Shown: positions 34,017 to 43,583, counted from the stretch's first letter. The stretch is 64,000 bases of DNA from an uncultured Bacteriovorax sp. (GCA_946480715.1 CAMLKK010000010.1:24015-88014); one strand, 5' to 3'. Translations and numbers: made by a program. The notes: generated by a model not told the origin, from the sequence alone.

Positions 34017-35648
34017 CTAAAGCGTAGGATTCATTGCTTTTAGAACATTAAAACGTTCATCACCTTGAACTTGTTCAACCAAGGAAATTGTTCTTGGTTG
34101 ATCATCGATAGTCTTCGTTGTCTTAGAAACATTAATAATTTGCGTAGCAAAGTTCGCAATTTGAGATAAGTGAGTGATCGCTAAAACTTGTGAATGTTCT
34201 GAAACCGTTTGTAGAGACTTTCCAATTGAAAGGGCCGTCTCTCCACCAATACCAGTATCGATTTCATCAAAAAGAAATACTGAAATCGTGTCATTAGAAG
34301 ATAAGATTTGGCGAACAGAAAGTAGTATGCGCGAAAGCTCTCCGCCTGAAGCGATTTCTTTAACTTTAAAGAAACCTTCTCCTGGATTAGTTTCGGCAAT
34401 AAAATCGATTTTTGTAAAACCTTTCGAACCTAGACTATCGCCTTTAATTACGTTGATTTTAAGTGAAGCGCCTTTCATCTTTAATTCCCTAACTTTTTCA
34501 GTTAGTTCATTTGAAAGTGAAACTGCTCTTTGCGATCTAATGTTGTGAAGTTCTTCTGCAAAAGTCTGGCAACGGATTTCGAGATCATTTATTTTTTTCG
34601 AAAGAAGAGCGATTTTATCGTCAACTTGGAAGAATGAATCTATTTCCGATCTGAATTCGGCATAAGTTTTAATCATCTCTTCAGTACTACCGCCAAATTT
34701 TCTTTTTAGTCTTTGATATGTATCCAGTCGATCAATGATCTCTTCGATATTTTCATCTTCAAAAGTTGTGTTTAGCTCTTTAGATAAATCGAAAGAAACA
34801 TCTTCTAGAATTGATTTAACTTCATAAAGCTTTGCTGTGATTTCATCAGAGATGATTCCATTGCTCTTTTCTGCTTTGTTCAGAGCTGTTTTTAATAATC
34901 CTAAAAGATTTACATCATCATCCGCTATGGCAGAAGCTAAACTCCCTAATGTCATCTGACGTTTTTCGACGTTTAAAATAAGATCTTTCTTCTTGAGTAG
35001 TTCCTGCTCGTCTTCAATGCTTGGGCTTAGTTTATCCAGCTCTTCCAATTGAAAACGCACATAGTCTTCTCTTTGTGCCTTTTGATTTTTTTCCTGAAGA
35101 AGATCAGCGAAATCCTTTTTAAAGACAGAGAGCTGATTATATAGCTGCTGGTAATCTTTAATATCTTGAGTAAGTCCAGAGTATGAATCCAACAACACAA
35201 GTTGATAATCTTCGCTCATTAGTTTTTGATTTTCGAACTGGCCGACTAAGTCTACAAATCGCTTAGCGAATGCAGTTAGCAATGAAGCTGAACATGTTTG
35301 AAAATTGAGATAAGACTTAGAACTTTCGTTGGCGTAGATAATTCGCTTTACAACGATTTCATTTCCCTCAAACGGATGGCCGATTTCATTAAAGTAGTTC
35401 TTGATCGTACTGTCGTTTGAAGAAAAAACAGCTTCGATCGTAGCGAATTCAGCATTTTTACGAATGAGTTTTTTATCAGCACGTGCACCAAAGATAATTT
35501 GGAGGGCATCAAGAATTAAGCTTTTTCCTGAACCGGTTTCGCCCACAATAGCATTAAACTTAATGTCGAAGTTGATAACTTGATTTTCGAATGTGGCAAA
35601 GTTTTGAAGATTGAGTGATTTTAAATAAAGCGTTTCATTCGTCTTCAT
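34017..35648 (-). CDS. recN: DNA repair protein RecN
   Basis: SMC-like ATPase for double-strand break repair, 543 residues. Seen: the N-terminal LNLQNFATFENQVINF, Walker A GETGSGKSL, FGARADKKLIRK, the coiled-coil region (about 165-360), the ABC signature IASGGELSRILLSVR and Walker B VFLFDEIDTGIGG, then ITHLSQIA. Its start overlaps the nadK stop by 4 bases (ATGA), and nadK-recN adjacency is common in bacteria. Confidence 0.96.
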   Translation of the reverse strand: MKTNETLYLKSLNLQNFATFENQVINFDIKFNAIVGETGSGKSLILDALQIIFGARADKKLIRKNAEFATIEAVFSSNDSTIKNYFNEIGHPFEGNEIVVKRIIYANESSKSYLNFQTCSASLLTAFAKRFVDLVGQFENQKLMSEDYQLVLLDSYSGLTQDIKDYQQLYNQLSVFKKDFADLLQEKNQKAQREDYVRFQLEELDKLSPSIEDEQELLKKKDLILNVEKRQMTLGSLASAIADDDVNLLGLLKTALNKAEKSNGIISDEITAKLYEVKSILEDVSFDLSKELNTTFEDENIEEIIDRLDTYQRLKRKFGGSTEEMIKTYAEFRSEIDSFFQVDDKIALLSKKINDLEIRCQTFAEELHNIRSQRAVSLSNELTEKVRELKMKGASLKINVIKGDSLGSKGFTKIDFIAETNPGEGFFKVKEIASGGELSRILLSVRQILSSNDTISVFLFDEIDTGIGGETALSIGKSLQTVSEHSQVLAITHLSQIANFATQIINVSKTTKTIDDQPRTISLVEQVQGDERFNVLKAMNPTL

Positions 35649-36547
35649 TTGAGCTCCCTAGCGCCATGGGTGAACTTCTCTTTTAGTGTGCGGAAATAAG
35701 TTCGACCTGGATTTTTTATAAGTTGAACATGTGTTGTCTTTTTCTTTGAAACTTTAATCATATCATTTGAAGTGACCACAAGTGCTTGTTGTCCATCAAG
35801 GGTGAGTTTAATCGACTCATCAGGCTTAGCAGCTTTAATCTCAATCGATGTATTGTCAGGAACGACAAGAGGTCTATGAGTTAAACTATGAGCACAAATT
35901 GGTGTCATCGTAATGGCATTCACTCGCGGATGAATTATTGGACCACCGGCCGCCAGTGAATAAGCAGTTGAACCAATTGGAGAGCTGATAATTAAACCGT
36001 CACCTGAAAGGTTGTAAATATGCTCGCCCTCTGAGGCTACAGACAATGTCAGCATTCTTGAAATTTGATTGTTATTAACGACAACATCATTCAAAAAAGT
36101 TCCTTTAAAAGTTGATTGGTCTTTTTTAAAAACTTCAACTTGATAAAGCGGCAACGTCGTCACTTCAAAATTCCCTTTGAGAGTCGACTCAAGCTCATCG
36201 AAGAATTCACTTTTAGAAAATTCAGTAATGAAACCTAAGTGTCCCATATTTACACCAAAGATTGGCGGAGACGTTTTCTTCACATTGCGGCTTACACCAA
36301 TCAAAGTTCCATCACCACCCATTGTAATGATTAAGTCTGAGCTGGTGTGCAGTTCATCTTCTTCAATGAAATTTAAATTTTTGAGGTCACCCTTAAAAAT
36401 TTTATTCAGTCTTTCTGCTTCACGCGAAAGGAAGTTTATATTCTTCTTTCGTCTTAAAAGCCATGATGCCAAGTTTGGAAGAATGCCTTCAAACTCTGCC
36501 GTTACTTTTGGTTTAAGTACGATACTAATATCTTTAAGCTGGGCCAC
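35645..36547 (-). CDS. nadK: NAD kinase
   Basis: Phosphorylates NAD to NADP. Seen: the signature GGDGTLIGVSR, VNMGHLGFITEF, NDVVVNN, GDGLIISSPIGSTAYSLAAGGPI and the C-terminal LTLDGQ. 300 residues. The start is GTG with AAGGAGG a few bases upstream. It overlaps the response-regulator gene by 14 bases at the front and recN by 4 at the back. Confidence 0.96.
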   Translation of the reverse strand: MAQLKDISIVLKPKVTAEFEGILPNLASWLLRRKKNINFLSREAERLNKIFKGDLKNLNFIEEDELHTSSDLIITMGGDGTLIGVSRNVKKTSPPIFGVNMGHLGFITEFSKSEFFDELESTLKGNFEVTTLPLYQVEVFKKDQSTFKGTFLNDVVVNNNQISRMLTLSVASEGEHIYNLSGDGLIISSPIGSTAYSLAAGGPIIHPRVNAITMTPICAHSLTHRPLVVPDNTSIEIKAAKPDESIKLTLDGQQALVVTSNDMIKVSKKKTTHVQLIKNPGRTYFRTLKEKFTHGARELK

Positions 36548-36917
36548 GTGTGCCTCCTTCAGACATAAAAATGTTTAAGGCCTGATCCATATCTTCAAAT
36601 GGTTTTGAGAGAAGTAAACAGCCATACTGAGTAGCTTTTTCAATAACGTGTGGAGAGCTATATGCTGTAATGATGATGAAAAGTTTGCTGATGTCGGCGA
36701 CAGTATATCTACCCTTTGCTTCTTCAATGACGTCAAATCCAGAAATATCCTGCAACATGAGGTCGCAGATAATGCGGTCGAAATCATGATTAAGAATTAA
36801 GCCGATGGCATCACGTCCGCGACTTTCAATTGTCACATGGGCACCACGACGTTCAAGCAGCTTTTTAAGCGACTTTTGAATAAGCGGCTCATCTTCGATG
36901 AGAAGGATTTTTTTCAA
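36534..36917 (-). CDS. single-domain response regulator
   Basis: 127 residues, only a CheY-like receiver: acidic pair E8/D9, phosphorylation site D52 (CDLM), T84 and K105 in the expected places. There is no output domain, so it must act by protein contact or phosphotransfer. It starts 11 bases after the histidine kinase stop, so the two form a natural pair. The C-terminal residues are encoded in the overlap with nadK. Confidence 0.92.
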   Translation of the reverse strand: MKKILLIEDEPLIQKSLKKLLERRGAHVTIESRGRDAIGLILNHDFDRIICDLMLQDISGFDVIEEAKGRYTVADISKLFIIITAYSSPHVIEKATQYGCLLLSKPFEDMDQALNIFMSEGGTRGPA

Positions 36918-36928
36918 GATAAATCTCC

Positions 36929-38449
36929 CTAATTTAAGGGTAAGTTTATCGAGAAAGTTGCGCCAGGAAAAGGCGAATTGTTTTTAAATTCAATTTTACT
37001 GCCTAATTGAGCGGCCAAGTTTTGGCAGATAGAAAGTCCAAGACCTGTTCCCGAGTCTTTTGTCGTGAAAAATGCCTGGAAGATAGATTCGATGTGTTCT
37101 GCTTTTACACCAGGACCATCATCGACGACGGCGATTTCTACATTTGTCTCCGAGAGTTTTAGCTTTATCACAATGTGGTTTTTCTGAGTAGGTTTTTTGG
37201 AACCTTTAATGGCCTGGGCTGAATTGATGATGAGATTAAAAATAATTTGTGTAAGACATATAGGGTTAGTGAGAAGTTTTAAATCGCTGTCAGCAGTGAA
37301 ACCCTCACATTCAATAGTTTTTTGAATTTCTTTAGTTTCACTTTTCGTTAGCGTGATAACTTCTTCTATGAATTTGTATAAGTTTATGAGTTTAAATTCT
37401 TCCTGGTCGTTATAAAGATTTGAGAAATTCTTAATAATGGTTTGAGATCGGTTTGCGTTTTGAGAAATTTCTTTAAGGACTGATTTGGTCTCAGGATCAG
37501 TCGCCTCACTTTCTAATATTGAACTTGTGAGATTCAAGCCGAACAATGGATTGGATAATTCATGTTGAAGAGTATTTAGGAGCTCTCCAAGCAATGAAAC
37601 GCGCTGAGAGTGATAAAGTTCAGTTGAAACTTGTTCTTTACTGAAGTTTGACAGCTCCATCGTGTAATCTTCACCTTCGAGTGGGAAAATGAGCAGGTTT
37701 GAGTTTTCGTTTGTTTCGTTTTGCTTTTGGTTACTGAAAACTGTCTGGTGACCTTTTCTAACGGCAATTCTCTCGGGGAAATTTTCCAATGCTTTTTTGA
37801 GAACCTCTTTTTTTAATTCATTCTTTTCTTTATCAAGAATTTTAATAAGAAGTGGACTTAGAAATTGTGCCAAGTCTTGAAAGTTAGCTTGCTCTTCAGT
37901 TGTTGGAGATAAAAACGAATGGCGGGAAACAATGTAAATAACAGAATGATTCTTCAAATCCATTTCTCTTGCGAGGAAATGTCCCACCAAAGAGAGATCT
38001 TCTTTTAAGTTAGGTGTTTGATTGAAAATCTTGTTTTTACTTTTCTTAATTAAGTTATAGAGAGAGTTAAAGCTCTGTACGCTTATAAGTTTAGCATCAG
38101 CAGTCTTTCCAAAGTGGGCCAAGTAATTCTGCCCAACAGGTTTACCTTTTTCGTGTACAAGCACATGACATGAATCAAAAGAGCTAATCAGCGGTAAAGA
38201 AAGTATGGCTGCCGGTAGCTGTCCTATCTCAGAAATAGATTCCATCAGCGAGCGGAGTTCTTCTTTGTAGGTCAATTTTGTTTCAAGATGCAGAGATTGA
38301 TTCTTTAAAGACTGATTCCATTTCTTCTCAAAATGGCTTCTCGTAAGTCGCAATGGTCGCGCTTTAAAGGGGGAATTTAAGAGTTCGGTTGTATCTGAAT
38401 TTAGAAATTTCTTAATTTCTTTAATTCGGGCAAAATTTTGATCTTCCAC
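36929..38449 (-). CDS. soluble sensor histidine kinase
   Basis: 506 residues and no membrane helix. The N-terminal 200 residues look like a GAF-type sensor, then a linker, and a HisKA domain with the phospho-accepting H296 (LQHELSNPL). The HATPase domain shows NLIINSAQAI, DDGPGV and GTGLGLSICQNLA. It likely phosphorylates the receiver protein encoded just after it. The start is uncertain: GTG 38449 lies inside the preceding gene (49-base overlap) and I see no good ribosome binding site. The signal it senses is unknown. Confidence 0.88.
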   Translation of the reverse strand: MEDQNFARIKEIKKFLNSDTTELLNSPFKARPLRLTRSHFEKKWNQSLKNQSLHLETKLTYKEELRSLMESISEIGQLPAAILSLPLISSFDSCHVLVHEKGKPVGQNYLAHFGKTADAKLISVQSFNSLYNLIKKSKNKIFNQTPNLKEDLSLVGHFLAREMDLKNHSVIYIVSRHSFLSPTTEEQANFQDLAQFLSPLLIKILDKEKNELKKEVLKKALENFPERIAVRKGHQTVFSNQKQNETNENSNLLIFPLEGEDYTMELSNFSKEQVSTELYHSQRVSLLGELLNTLQHELSNPLFGLNLTSSILESEATDPETKSVLKEISQNANRSQTIIKNFSNLYNDQEEFKLINLYKFIEEVITLTKSETKEIQKTIECEGFTADSDLKLLTNPICLTQIIFNLIINSAQAIKGSKKPTQKNHIVIKLKLSETNVEIAVVDDGPGVKAEHIESIFQAFFTTKDSGTGLGLSICQNLAAQLGSKIEFKNNSPFPGATFSINLPLN

Positions 38450-38832
38450 TGAGTCAGGTTATCGATGAGTTCATACTCTAGCAAGTCACAAAGCATGATT
38501 ACATCGTCCTTTTCCTTCGCTTGAAGTAGTGCCTTCATTACCGACAGAAGATGGATCTCTAGTTTCTGAATACTTTCATCTTTGAAGTTCATGTTTTTAA
38601 GATCAGTTCTCAGGACACGATAGACACGTGAGATGAGTTGAATATAAAGATCCATGAGCTCAATAACTTCAACAAAAGCAGAATTGGCCGCTTCTGTGTC
38701 GCCTTGATTATAGACAGTAATGAGTTTTTGAATTTGCTGGGTAATGTGATCAACGTAACCAAAACACGAATCGATTGATTCAAAAGCTAAGTCAAGAGAC
38801 GAATTGCGGTTGAGTTTCGATAGTTCGGTCAT
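38401..38832 (-). CDS. helical protein of unknown function upstream of the kinase
   Basis: 143 residues, almost wholly alpha-helical by composition, without signal peptide or membrane segment. It resembles small flagellar chaperones in general character but I find no diagnostic motif. It follows the first GT9 gene by 9 bases and overlaps the histidine kinase by 49 bases, an unusually long overlap. It could regulate the kinase or belong with the flagellar genes. Confidence 0.65.
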   Translation of the reverse strand: MTELSKLNRNSSLDLAFESIDSCFGYVDHITQQIQKLITVYNQGDTEAANSAFVEVIELMDLYIQLISRVYRVLRTDLKNMNFKDESIQKLEIHLLSVMKALLQAKEKDDVIMLCDLLEYELIDNLTQWKIKILPELKKLRNF

Positions 38833-38841
38833 TCATTGATC

Positions 38842-40542
38842 CTATTTTGTTAAATCATTCCGTGATTTAATTTTGCCAGTCACTAGCTTGTGTTCGGCAA
38901 TTGTATTTTCTACAAGTTCGTGAAGGATACTGCAAAGGTGTGCACATTCTTCAAAACAATAGTACGAGCTTTCTGTCAGCTTAACAACATTTTCTCCAAA
39001 TAAATTTCCTTTCCGTACAGTAAAGTAGTCGATGATAGGGGCAAGAAATGGAGAAGTTTTTTGTACTAGTGATTGAAGATGATCGATTTCATCGATCTTC
39101 TTCGAGAACTCTTTTATCTTCGCTATACTTGGAGTGGCCGAAGAAATTTCTTCTAAAATATAACGTGAATACTTCATACCGAAATCTGATAGTTCATATA
39201 AGTGCTGAAGTCCCGCCATCGCAGCCAATAAGTCAGAATGGGAGCCATTACTTAGTTTTGGGAATGGAAGATTAGTTTCAGTATCACCGATGACAAAATT
39301 CCACATGATTCTATAGAAAGTTCTGAAAATTTCGGCAGTATCTAAAGTATTGTCGATTAGATTTTCCAGCATCAATTGGCCGTTTACAGAATGAGCCTTA
39401 TACAAGTTAACTGAACTTAAATGAAATCCTGAGTTCGCTGATTTTAACCAATTTGCATCAACTCCAGCTTCTGAAACAAGTTGTTTAATGAGATTGCTTA
39501 CAACCTGGTAAGGAATATCATGATGGCATTGAGTATAAGCGCAAGCATCGCTTGGAAAACAAGGGAAGCATTTCGTTCGTGGTGCTAAATTGTAAGCGTT
39601 TTCATGATAAGGAGTTGTTTCGTGAGGTCTAACGTTACCTAGTGAGATTGTGAGGCTTGGAACTTTATAATAAGCCGCCAAATGCCCAACCATAGAGTCA
39701 TGACCAACAAAAAGTTTCGCAGACTGAAGATGTACGCTGAGTTCTTCTAAACTTGTCTTCCCTGTCATATTAATCAATCGAGCTGCATGAGGTTTTAGCA
39801 GGGGATTTTCGACAATGAGTTGAGATTTTAGAACTTCATTTTTAGCACCTACGATTGCGACTGTAGACTTGTCGTTATCTTTAAGGGCCTTATAAATGAC
39901 TTCAACCCATTTTTCCACTTTCCAGCTTTTGCGTTCACTCGAAGCAAAAGGATGAACCACGATTAGGTTCTTCTTCTCATGCGCTTTTGTAGATTTTGTT
40001 TCTGGCTGAGGTTTCAGTCCGATAATATTTCTAAACAAATCAACAAGTGAGAACGGATTTAATGAACCACGCATGACTGTAGAATAGAGAACTTGAGACC
40101 ATTTATCATTGATCTGTAATTTATTATTCAGATCATAAAAAGGTCCAACTTTGTGTTCTGCCGGAATGATGGAACTTAAGTAAGATGATGATTTAGAAAA
40201 GGAGAGATTAATTAGAACGTTGATATTTTCCGTTGCTAAGCTTGAAAGAAAACTTTCAAGACCAGACTTGGCAGTTTTTAATCCTTCAGTCTGACTATTA
40301 TGAAAAATTGAAGCTGTATCAAAGTGATAAATTTTATCAAAGTGTTCTTGCAGTACAAAGTTCAATGGCTTTGTAAATTGTGATCGGCCAATAAGGATAA
40401 CTCTATAACCAGGGTGACTCTCACGCAGTCCACGGATGGCCATACATGATTGAATAAGATCACCAAAACGCGTGAGTTGTACGATTGCAATAGTCGCACT
40501 TTTTGGATCAACTGACACGATTTCATTATTGCTTGCTTTCAT
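38842..40542 (-). CDS. GT9-family glycosyltransferase with a C-terminal extension
   Basis: 566 residues. The N-terminal 350 follow the ADP-heptose:LPS heptosyltransferase (GT9) pattern: IAIVQLTRFGDLIQS at the start, VVHPFASSERKSW, VGHDSMVGHLAAYYKVP (the D-x-x-x-x-H-L-A motif) and the CFPC...C...C cluster found in many GT9 proteins. The last 200 residues are helical and unrecognised. I chose ATG 40542, which is preceded by GAGGAGGA. An ATG at 40557 overlaps that site. It lies with a second GT9, a Maf-like gene and fliD/fliS, so flagellin rather than LPS may be the acceptor (inference). Confidence 0.82.
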   Translation of the reverse strand: MKASNNEIVSVDPKSATIAIVQLTRFGDLIQSCMAIRGLRESHPGYRVILIGRSQFTKPLNFVLQEHFDKIYHFDTASIFHNSQTEGLKTAKSGLESFLSSLATENINVLINLSFSKSSSYLSSIIPAEHKVGPFYDLNNKLQINDKWSQVLYSTVMRGSLNPFSLVDLFRNIIGLKPQPETKSTKAHEKKNLIVVHPFASSERKSWKVEKWVEVIYKALKDNDKSTVAIVGAKNEVLKSQLIVENPLLKPHAARLINMTGKTSLEELSVHLQSAKLFVGHDSMVGHLAAYYKVPSLTISLGNVRPHETTPYHENAYNLAPRTKCFPCFPSDACAYTQCHHDIPYQVVSNLIKQLVSEAGVDANWLKSANSGFHLSSVNLYKAHSVNGQLMLENLIDNTLDTAEIFRTFYRIMWNFVIGDTETNLPFPKLSNGSHSDLLAAMAGLQHLYELSDFGMKYSRYILEEISSATPSIAKIKEFSKKIDEIDHLQSLVQKTSPFLAPIIDYFTVRKGNLFGENVVKLTESSYYCFEECAHLCSILHELVENTIAEHKLVTGKIKSRNDLTK

Positions 40543-40672
40543 GAAGATCCTCCTCATTTAGTTCACGCAATAAAATCACTTTTAGGTCTTCAATTGATAA
40601 GCTCTGACCTTGATCAATCTTATCTTTTAGACGAATGAGCTCATTATTTAAATCTTCTGTTAACTTACTCAT
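40526..40672 (-). CDS. small ORF (48 residues) between two glycosyltransferase genes
   Basis: ATG at 40672, with AGGA 8 bases upstream. It runs 48 codons to a stop at 40526 and overlaps the next gene start by 17 bases. The product is charged and helical (begins MSKLTEDLNNEL, contains LSIEDLKVILLRELNEED). The frame fills the gap between the two GT9 genes exactly, and its stop lies close after the next start, as in coupled genes. No family recognised. Confidence 0.5.
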   Translation of the reverse strand: MSKLTEDLNNELIRLKDKIDQGQSLSIEDLKVILLRELNEEDLHESKQ

Positions 40673-40698
40673 AGACGCATCCTGCGTTGCTGGTTTAA

Positions 40699-42357
40699 TT
40701 AATTTCGAAGTGATTCGAGATTTTTTGAAACCATTTTTTCGAGACGAATTGTTATAATTTGCTCTTCAAGTTTTTTCACACATTGAAGAATCTTCTGCAT
40801 ATCAGTTTTTAGCTCATACAGAAGGAGTTCAACTTCTTTTGTGTTTTCTTCGAACGTTTTTGCATTGATTGATTCAATTTTCGTTTTAAACATTGTCGTT
40901 GGGATCTGTGCTAGAGAAGTGCTTTCAGCGTGTGAAATTAACTTTCCTAAGTTCATAACAAACTCTTTAGAGCTTTTACGGTTCTCTACACATTGAAGGA
41001 GAGAACGAAGTGTCCCTAAAAGGTCTCTCATAACTGAAGTGACCATTCCTTTTTCTTGGTTAACCCAATCTGTAGCAATGTTGAGATCCAGTGAGCAAAC
41101 ATCATGGTAAGCGTTGTCAGATTCATGGTTAGTGTAAAGAACACTAATCAACTGACGAGACATTAGTCTGTGGATTTCAACTTTCGAATCAATTGTGCCC
41201 GTAACTGGACAGTAGCTGATTCCAAGATCATCAAACGATGTTTTATAAAGTGTCACTCCCTCTGAAAGAAGTGGCTTGAGCGTAGTCGAGCGTGAGAATA
41301 AATAGAGGATTGAAACCATAATGTCTTGTGCAGTAATTCTTGTTTGAGTTTGTACTGCGGACTGATTGAAGTTTCTATTTGTTAAAACATCAGAAAGTAT
41401 TAATGAATCTTTTGAATAACTTCCTTGTTTTAAAAATGGTGCATGGCCTAGAGATACTTCTAATACAGGTGTTTCTGTCAAATCTGCCATGTGCTTGATG
41501 GCCGTGTCCGGAGTCACAAGAAGATCAATGTTCATCAGAACTGAAGCTACAGCTTCTAGATCGGCTTCAACTGTTACAATTTCGTTGTTATGTTTTTCAT
41601 TGATAGATTCAGCAAGTTTTCTTTCTTGCTCTGTCGGAGCAATGAGTAGAATAGGAATGAATTGCGGGTTTTGATTGATCAGCCCAATTAATTCACTGAT
41701 TGTTGATTCTGGAATATCTTTTTGCGCATCGGCTGTTTTAATTTGGATAGCAATAACTTTCGATGTTCTTTCACTTCCCTGAGTCTTGCGAAGTGAGTTT
41801 ATGTTCGTGAAAGCTTCTTCGTTATACTGTGAGTTGGTATTTATTTTTACACCTTCTCTTTGTGGTGTTAATCCAACCATGCGGTGGTAACAGTCGACAA
41901 AGTGAAGCGGAGCGAACTGAGTGACTGGAAGAATGTCATTAAAGAGAAGCTCCCAATCGCTTTTTGTTACAATATTTCTTTGAGCGTTGTAATGAACGCC
42001 AACAATTTCTTTCGCAGAAGGTTTTAAATATGATGCCAGGTATGTTCCGACTGGATCGTTAGAGTAATTAATAACCAAATCCCATTCTTGATTGCGAATC
42101 GGAGAAAGTTGTTCAAATAAACGCTCTAGCGCAAAACCATCAGAGAAAAGTTTATTAGTTTTTAAAGTAATGATTTCTTTGCGATCAATCGTGTGAACCT
42201 CTGAGACATTTTTTAATGTCTTTGCGGCGATGACGCTTTCTTTGTAACAAAGCATAGAAACCTTGTTAGATGGATCAGCAGCAAAAGAGTTCAACAGGTG
42301 GGCAGTTGAAAAAACATCGCCCAGTCTTCTTAAATTAATAATAAGAATCTTTTTCAT
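40699..42357 (-). CDS. second GT9-like glycosyltransferase
   Basis: 552 residues. Begins MKKILIINLRRLGDVFSTAHLL, the GT9 N-terminal motif, and has TPDTAIKHMADLTETPVLEVSLG in the donor site, comparable to D-x-A-x-x-H-L-A. The C-terminal 200 residues are a helical extension like that of the neighbouring GT9, suggesting the two are paralogues. It overlaps the Maf-like gene by one base. Heptose or another nucleotide sugar is the expected donor. The acceptor is inferred to be flagellin. Confidence 0.78.
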   Translation of the reverse strand: MKKILIINLRRLGDVFSTAHLLNSFAADPSNKVSMLCYKESVIAAKTLKNVSEVHTIDRKEIITLKTNKLFSDGFALERLFEQLSPIRNQEWDLVINYSNDPVGTYLASYLKPSAKEIVGVHYNAQRNIVTKSDWELLFNDILPVTQFAPLHFVDCYHRMVGLTPQREGVKINTNSQYNEEAFTNINSLRKTQGSERTSKVIAIQIKTADAQKDIPESTISELIGLINQNPQFIPILLIAPTEQERKLAESINEKHNNEIVTVEADLEAVASVLMNIDLLVTPDTAIKHMADLTETPVLEVSLGHAPFLKQGSYSKDSLILSDVLTNRNFNQSAVQTQTRITAQDIMVSILYLFSRSTTLKPLLSEGVTLYKTSFDDLGISYCPVTGTIDSKVEIHRLMSRQLISVLYTNHESDNAYHDVCSLDLNIATDWVNQEKGMVTSVMRDLLGTLRSLLQCVENRKSSKEFVMNLGKLISHAESTSLAQIPTTMFKTKIESINAKTFEENTKEVELLLYELKTDMQKILQCVKKLEEQIITIRLEKMVSKNLESLRN

Positions 42358-43031
42358 TAATTATCACCTTGATTCAAATCAATACTTTTCTTGGTCATTT
42401 CAACGAGCGCCATAGCTAAAAAATCCATATCGTCGAATGTGTTTTTCTGAGGCAATTCGGAATAGAGAGCTTGTTGGAAAGTGGTCGTTGAAGCAAATCT
42501 TTTTAAATATTGTTTTACTTCATAACTTTGAGTGTAAGTTGAGATCTCATCCAGTGTAGTCGGTGCCTGGAATGTGAGAAAGTTTTTAAAATAATATTGA
42601 TAAAGATTAAAAGATGCTGGGTGAGCGATCATTGCTGGCTTTCTTAAAAGAAAATGGATGAGATCCAAATCACTATAGAGCTCATGCGAAGTGAAGCCAG
42701 AGTATACAAGCACATTTTTTTTGTTCAAAAGATCGTAAGAGATGCAATCTTTATGAACATCAATATTTGGCTCGATAACGATGATTCTAAAATCAGATCC
42801 ATGAAATTCAGTCATCTTCTCGATGGCGTAATTTATATGATATCCAAAACCCAAACCTAAAATGAGTAATTCATTTTTTGATTTAAGATTTTCAAGTTGA
42901 GCATTGATTAATGTCTCTGCTTCTTTGAAAGGATTATAAATAGAATGTAGATGCACACCGTTTACGACAGGAACTTTTTGATTTGTTCGTGACGTTTTAA
43001 TTTCATAACTAGAAATTTTTGGAAGACTCAT
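42357..43031 (-). CDS. Maf-like (DUF115-related) flagellin glycosylation protein
   Basis: 224 residues. ELLILGLGFGYHINYAIE, followed by RIIVIEPNIDVHKD, matches the motility accessory factor (Maf) domain, which transfers nonulosonic acids to flagellin in Campylobacter and Aeromonas. The protein is shorter than classical Maf (about 600 residues) and keeps only a core of that fold, so the reaction is uncertain. It is coupled to two GT9 genes and lies near fliD and fliS, which fits a flagellin-modifying role. Confidence 0.68.
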   Translation of the reverse strand: MSLPKISSYEIKTSRTNQKVPVVNGVHLHSIYNPFKEAETLINAQLENLKSKNELLILGLGFGYHINYAIEKMTEFHGSDFRIIVIEPNIDVHKDCISYDLLNKKNVLVYSGFTSHELYSDLDLIHFLLRKPAMIAHPASFNLYQYYFKNFLTFQAPTTLDEISTYTQSYEVKQYLKRFASTTTFQQALYSELPQKNTFDDMDFLAMALVEMTKKSIDLNQGDN

Positions 43032-43113
43032 AGATACCTCTGTTCCTCGTCCTTAAGGTTCAAAAAGGTTATTTTGAAAACTACTGCTTAATCATTAAAC
43101 AGCACTTATATTT

Positions 43114-43162
43114 CCTCACGATAGTGGATTTTTGTCAATGAACAAAGCCTACCATCGCGAGG
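43114..43162. repeat. long imperfect hairpin between flagellar and glycosylation genes
   Basis: CCTCACGATAGT (43114-43125) and ACCATCGCGAGG (43151-43162) pair with two G-U wobble pairs on the minus-strand RNA. An inner TTTGT/ACAAA pair extends the stem. No T-run follows on either strand, so it may be an RNA stability or attenuation element, or a palindromic repeat. Confidence 0.5.
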
Positions 43163-43169
43163 GGATAAA

Positions 43170-43574
43170 TTACTTTTTAAGGGAGTGATTGTAGCCTTTA
43201 ATGATCTCTTTGTTTTTGAAGAGATGGGCGATTTCTTGAGTCGTATTTTCTTTTTGTTCTGAGAGATATTCAACAGTTTCGCGATCTAAGGCGATCATTT
43301 TTTCCGACCATTGACTAAGATCATGGAACCAAGATTTTAAGATGGAGATGTCTTCAGAAGTTAGAGCGGCTGCATTTAGTTGATTGATTTGATCTTCAAT
43401 TCCAGCTTGTAATTTTCCAATGACGTTAACCAATCTCTCACGATTATCAGTCTCATTAACGACAGCGTCCAGGTTCTCAAGTTTGGCAAAACTAGCAATT
43501 TGTTGGCTGCTGTGAAGGGCAAGGTCAAGCATACATAAGTGCTGTTGGATACTTCCGAAAAGTTCATTAATCAT
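43170..43574 (-). CDS. FliT/FlgN-like flagellar chaperone (candidate)
   Basis: 134 residues, all helical, without signal peptide. It is directly downstream of fliS (9-base gap), the slot for FliT in many fliD-fliS-fliT operons. The pattern NETDNRERLVNVI and the C-terminal IIKGYNHSLKK resemble helical chaperones of this type. Such proteins hold FliD or hook-associated proteins before export. Sequence similarity by eye is weak. Position is the main evidence. Confidence 0.6.
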   Translation of the reverse strand: MINELFGSIQQHLCMLDLALHSSQQIASFAKLENLDAVVNETDNRERLVNVIGKLQAGIEDQINQLNAAALTSEDISILKSWFHDLSQWSEKMIALDRETVEYLSEQKENTTQEIAHLFKNKEIIKGYNHSLKK

Positions 43575-43583
43575 ATTGTGTCC

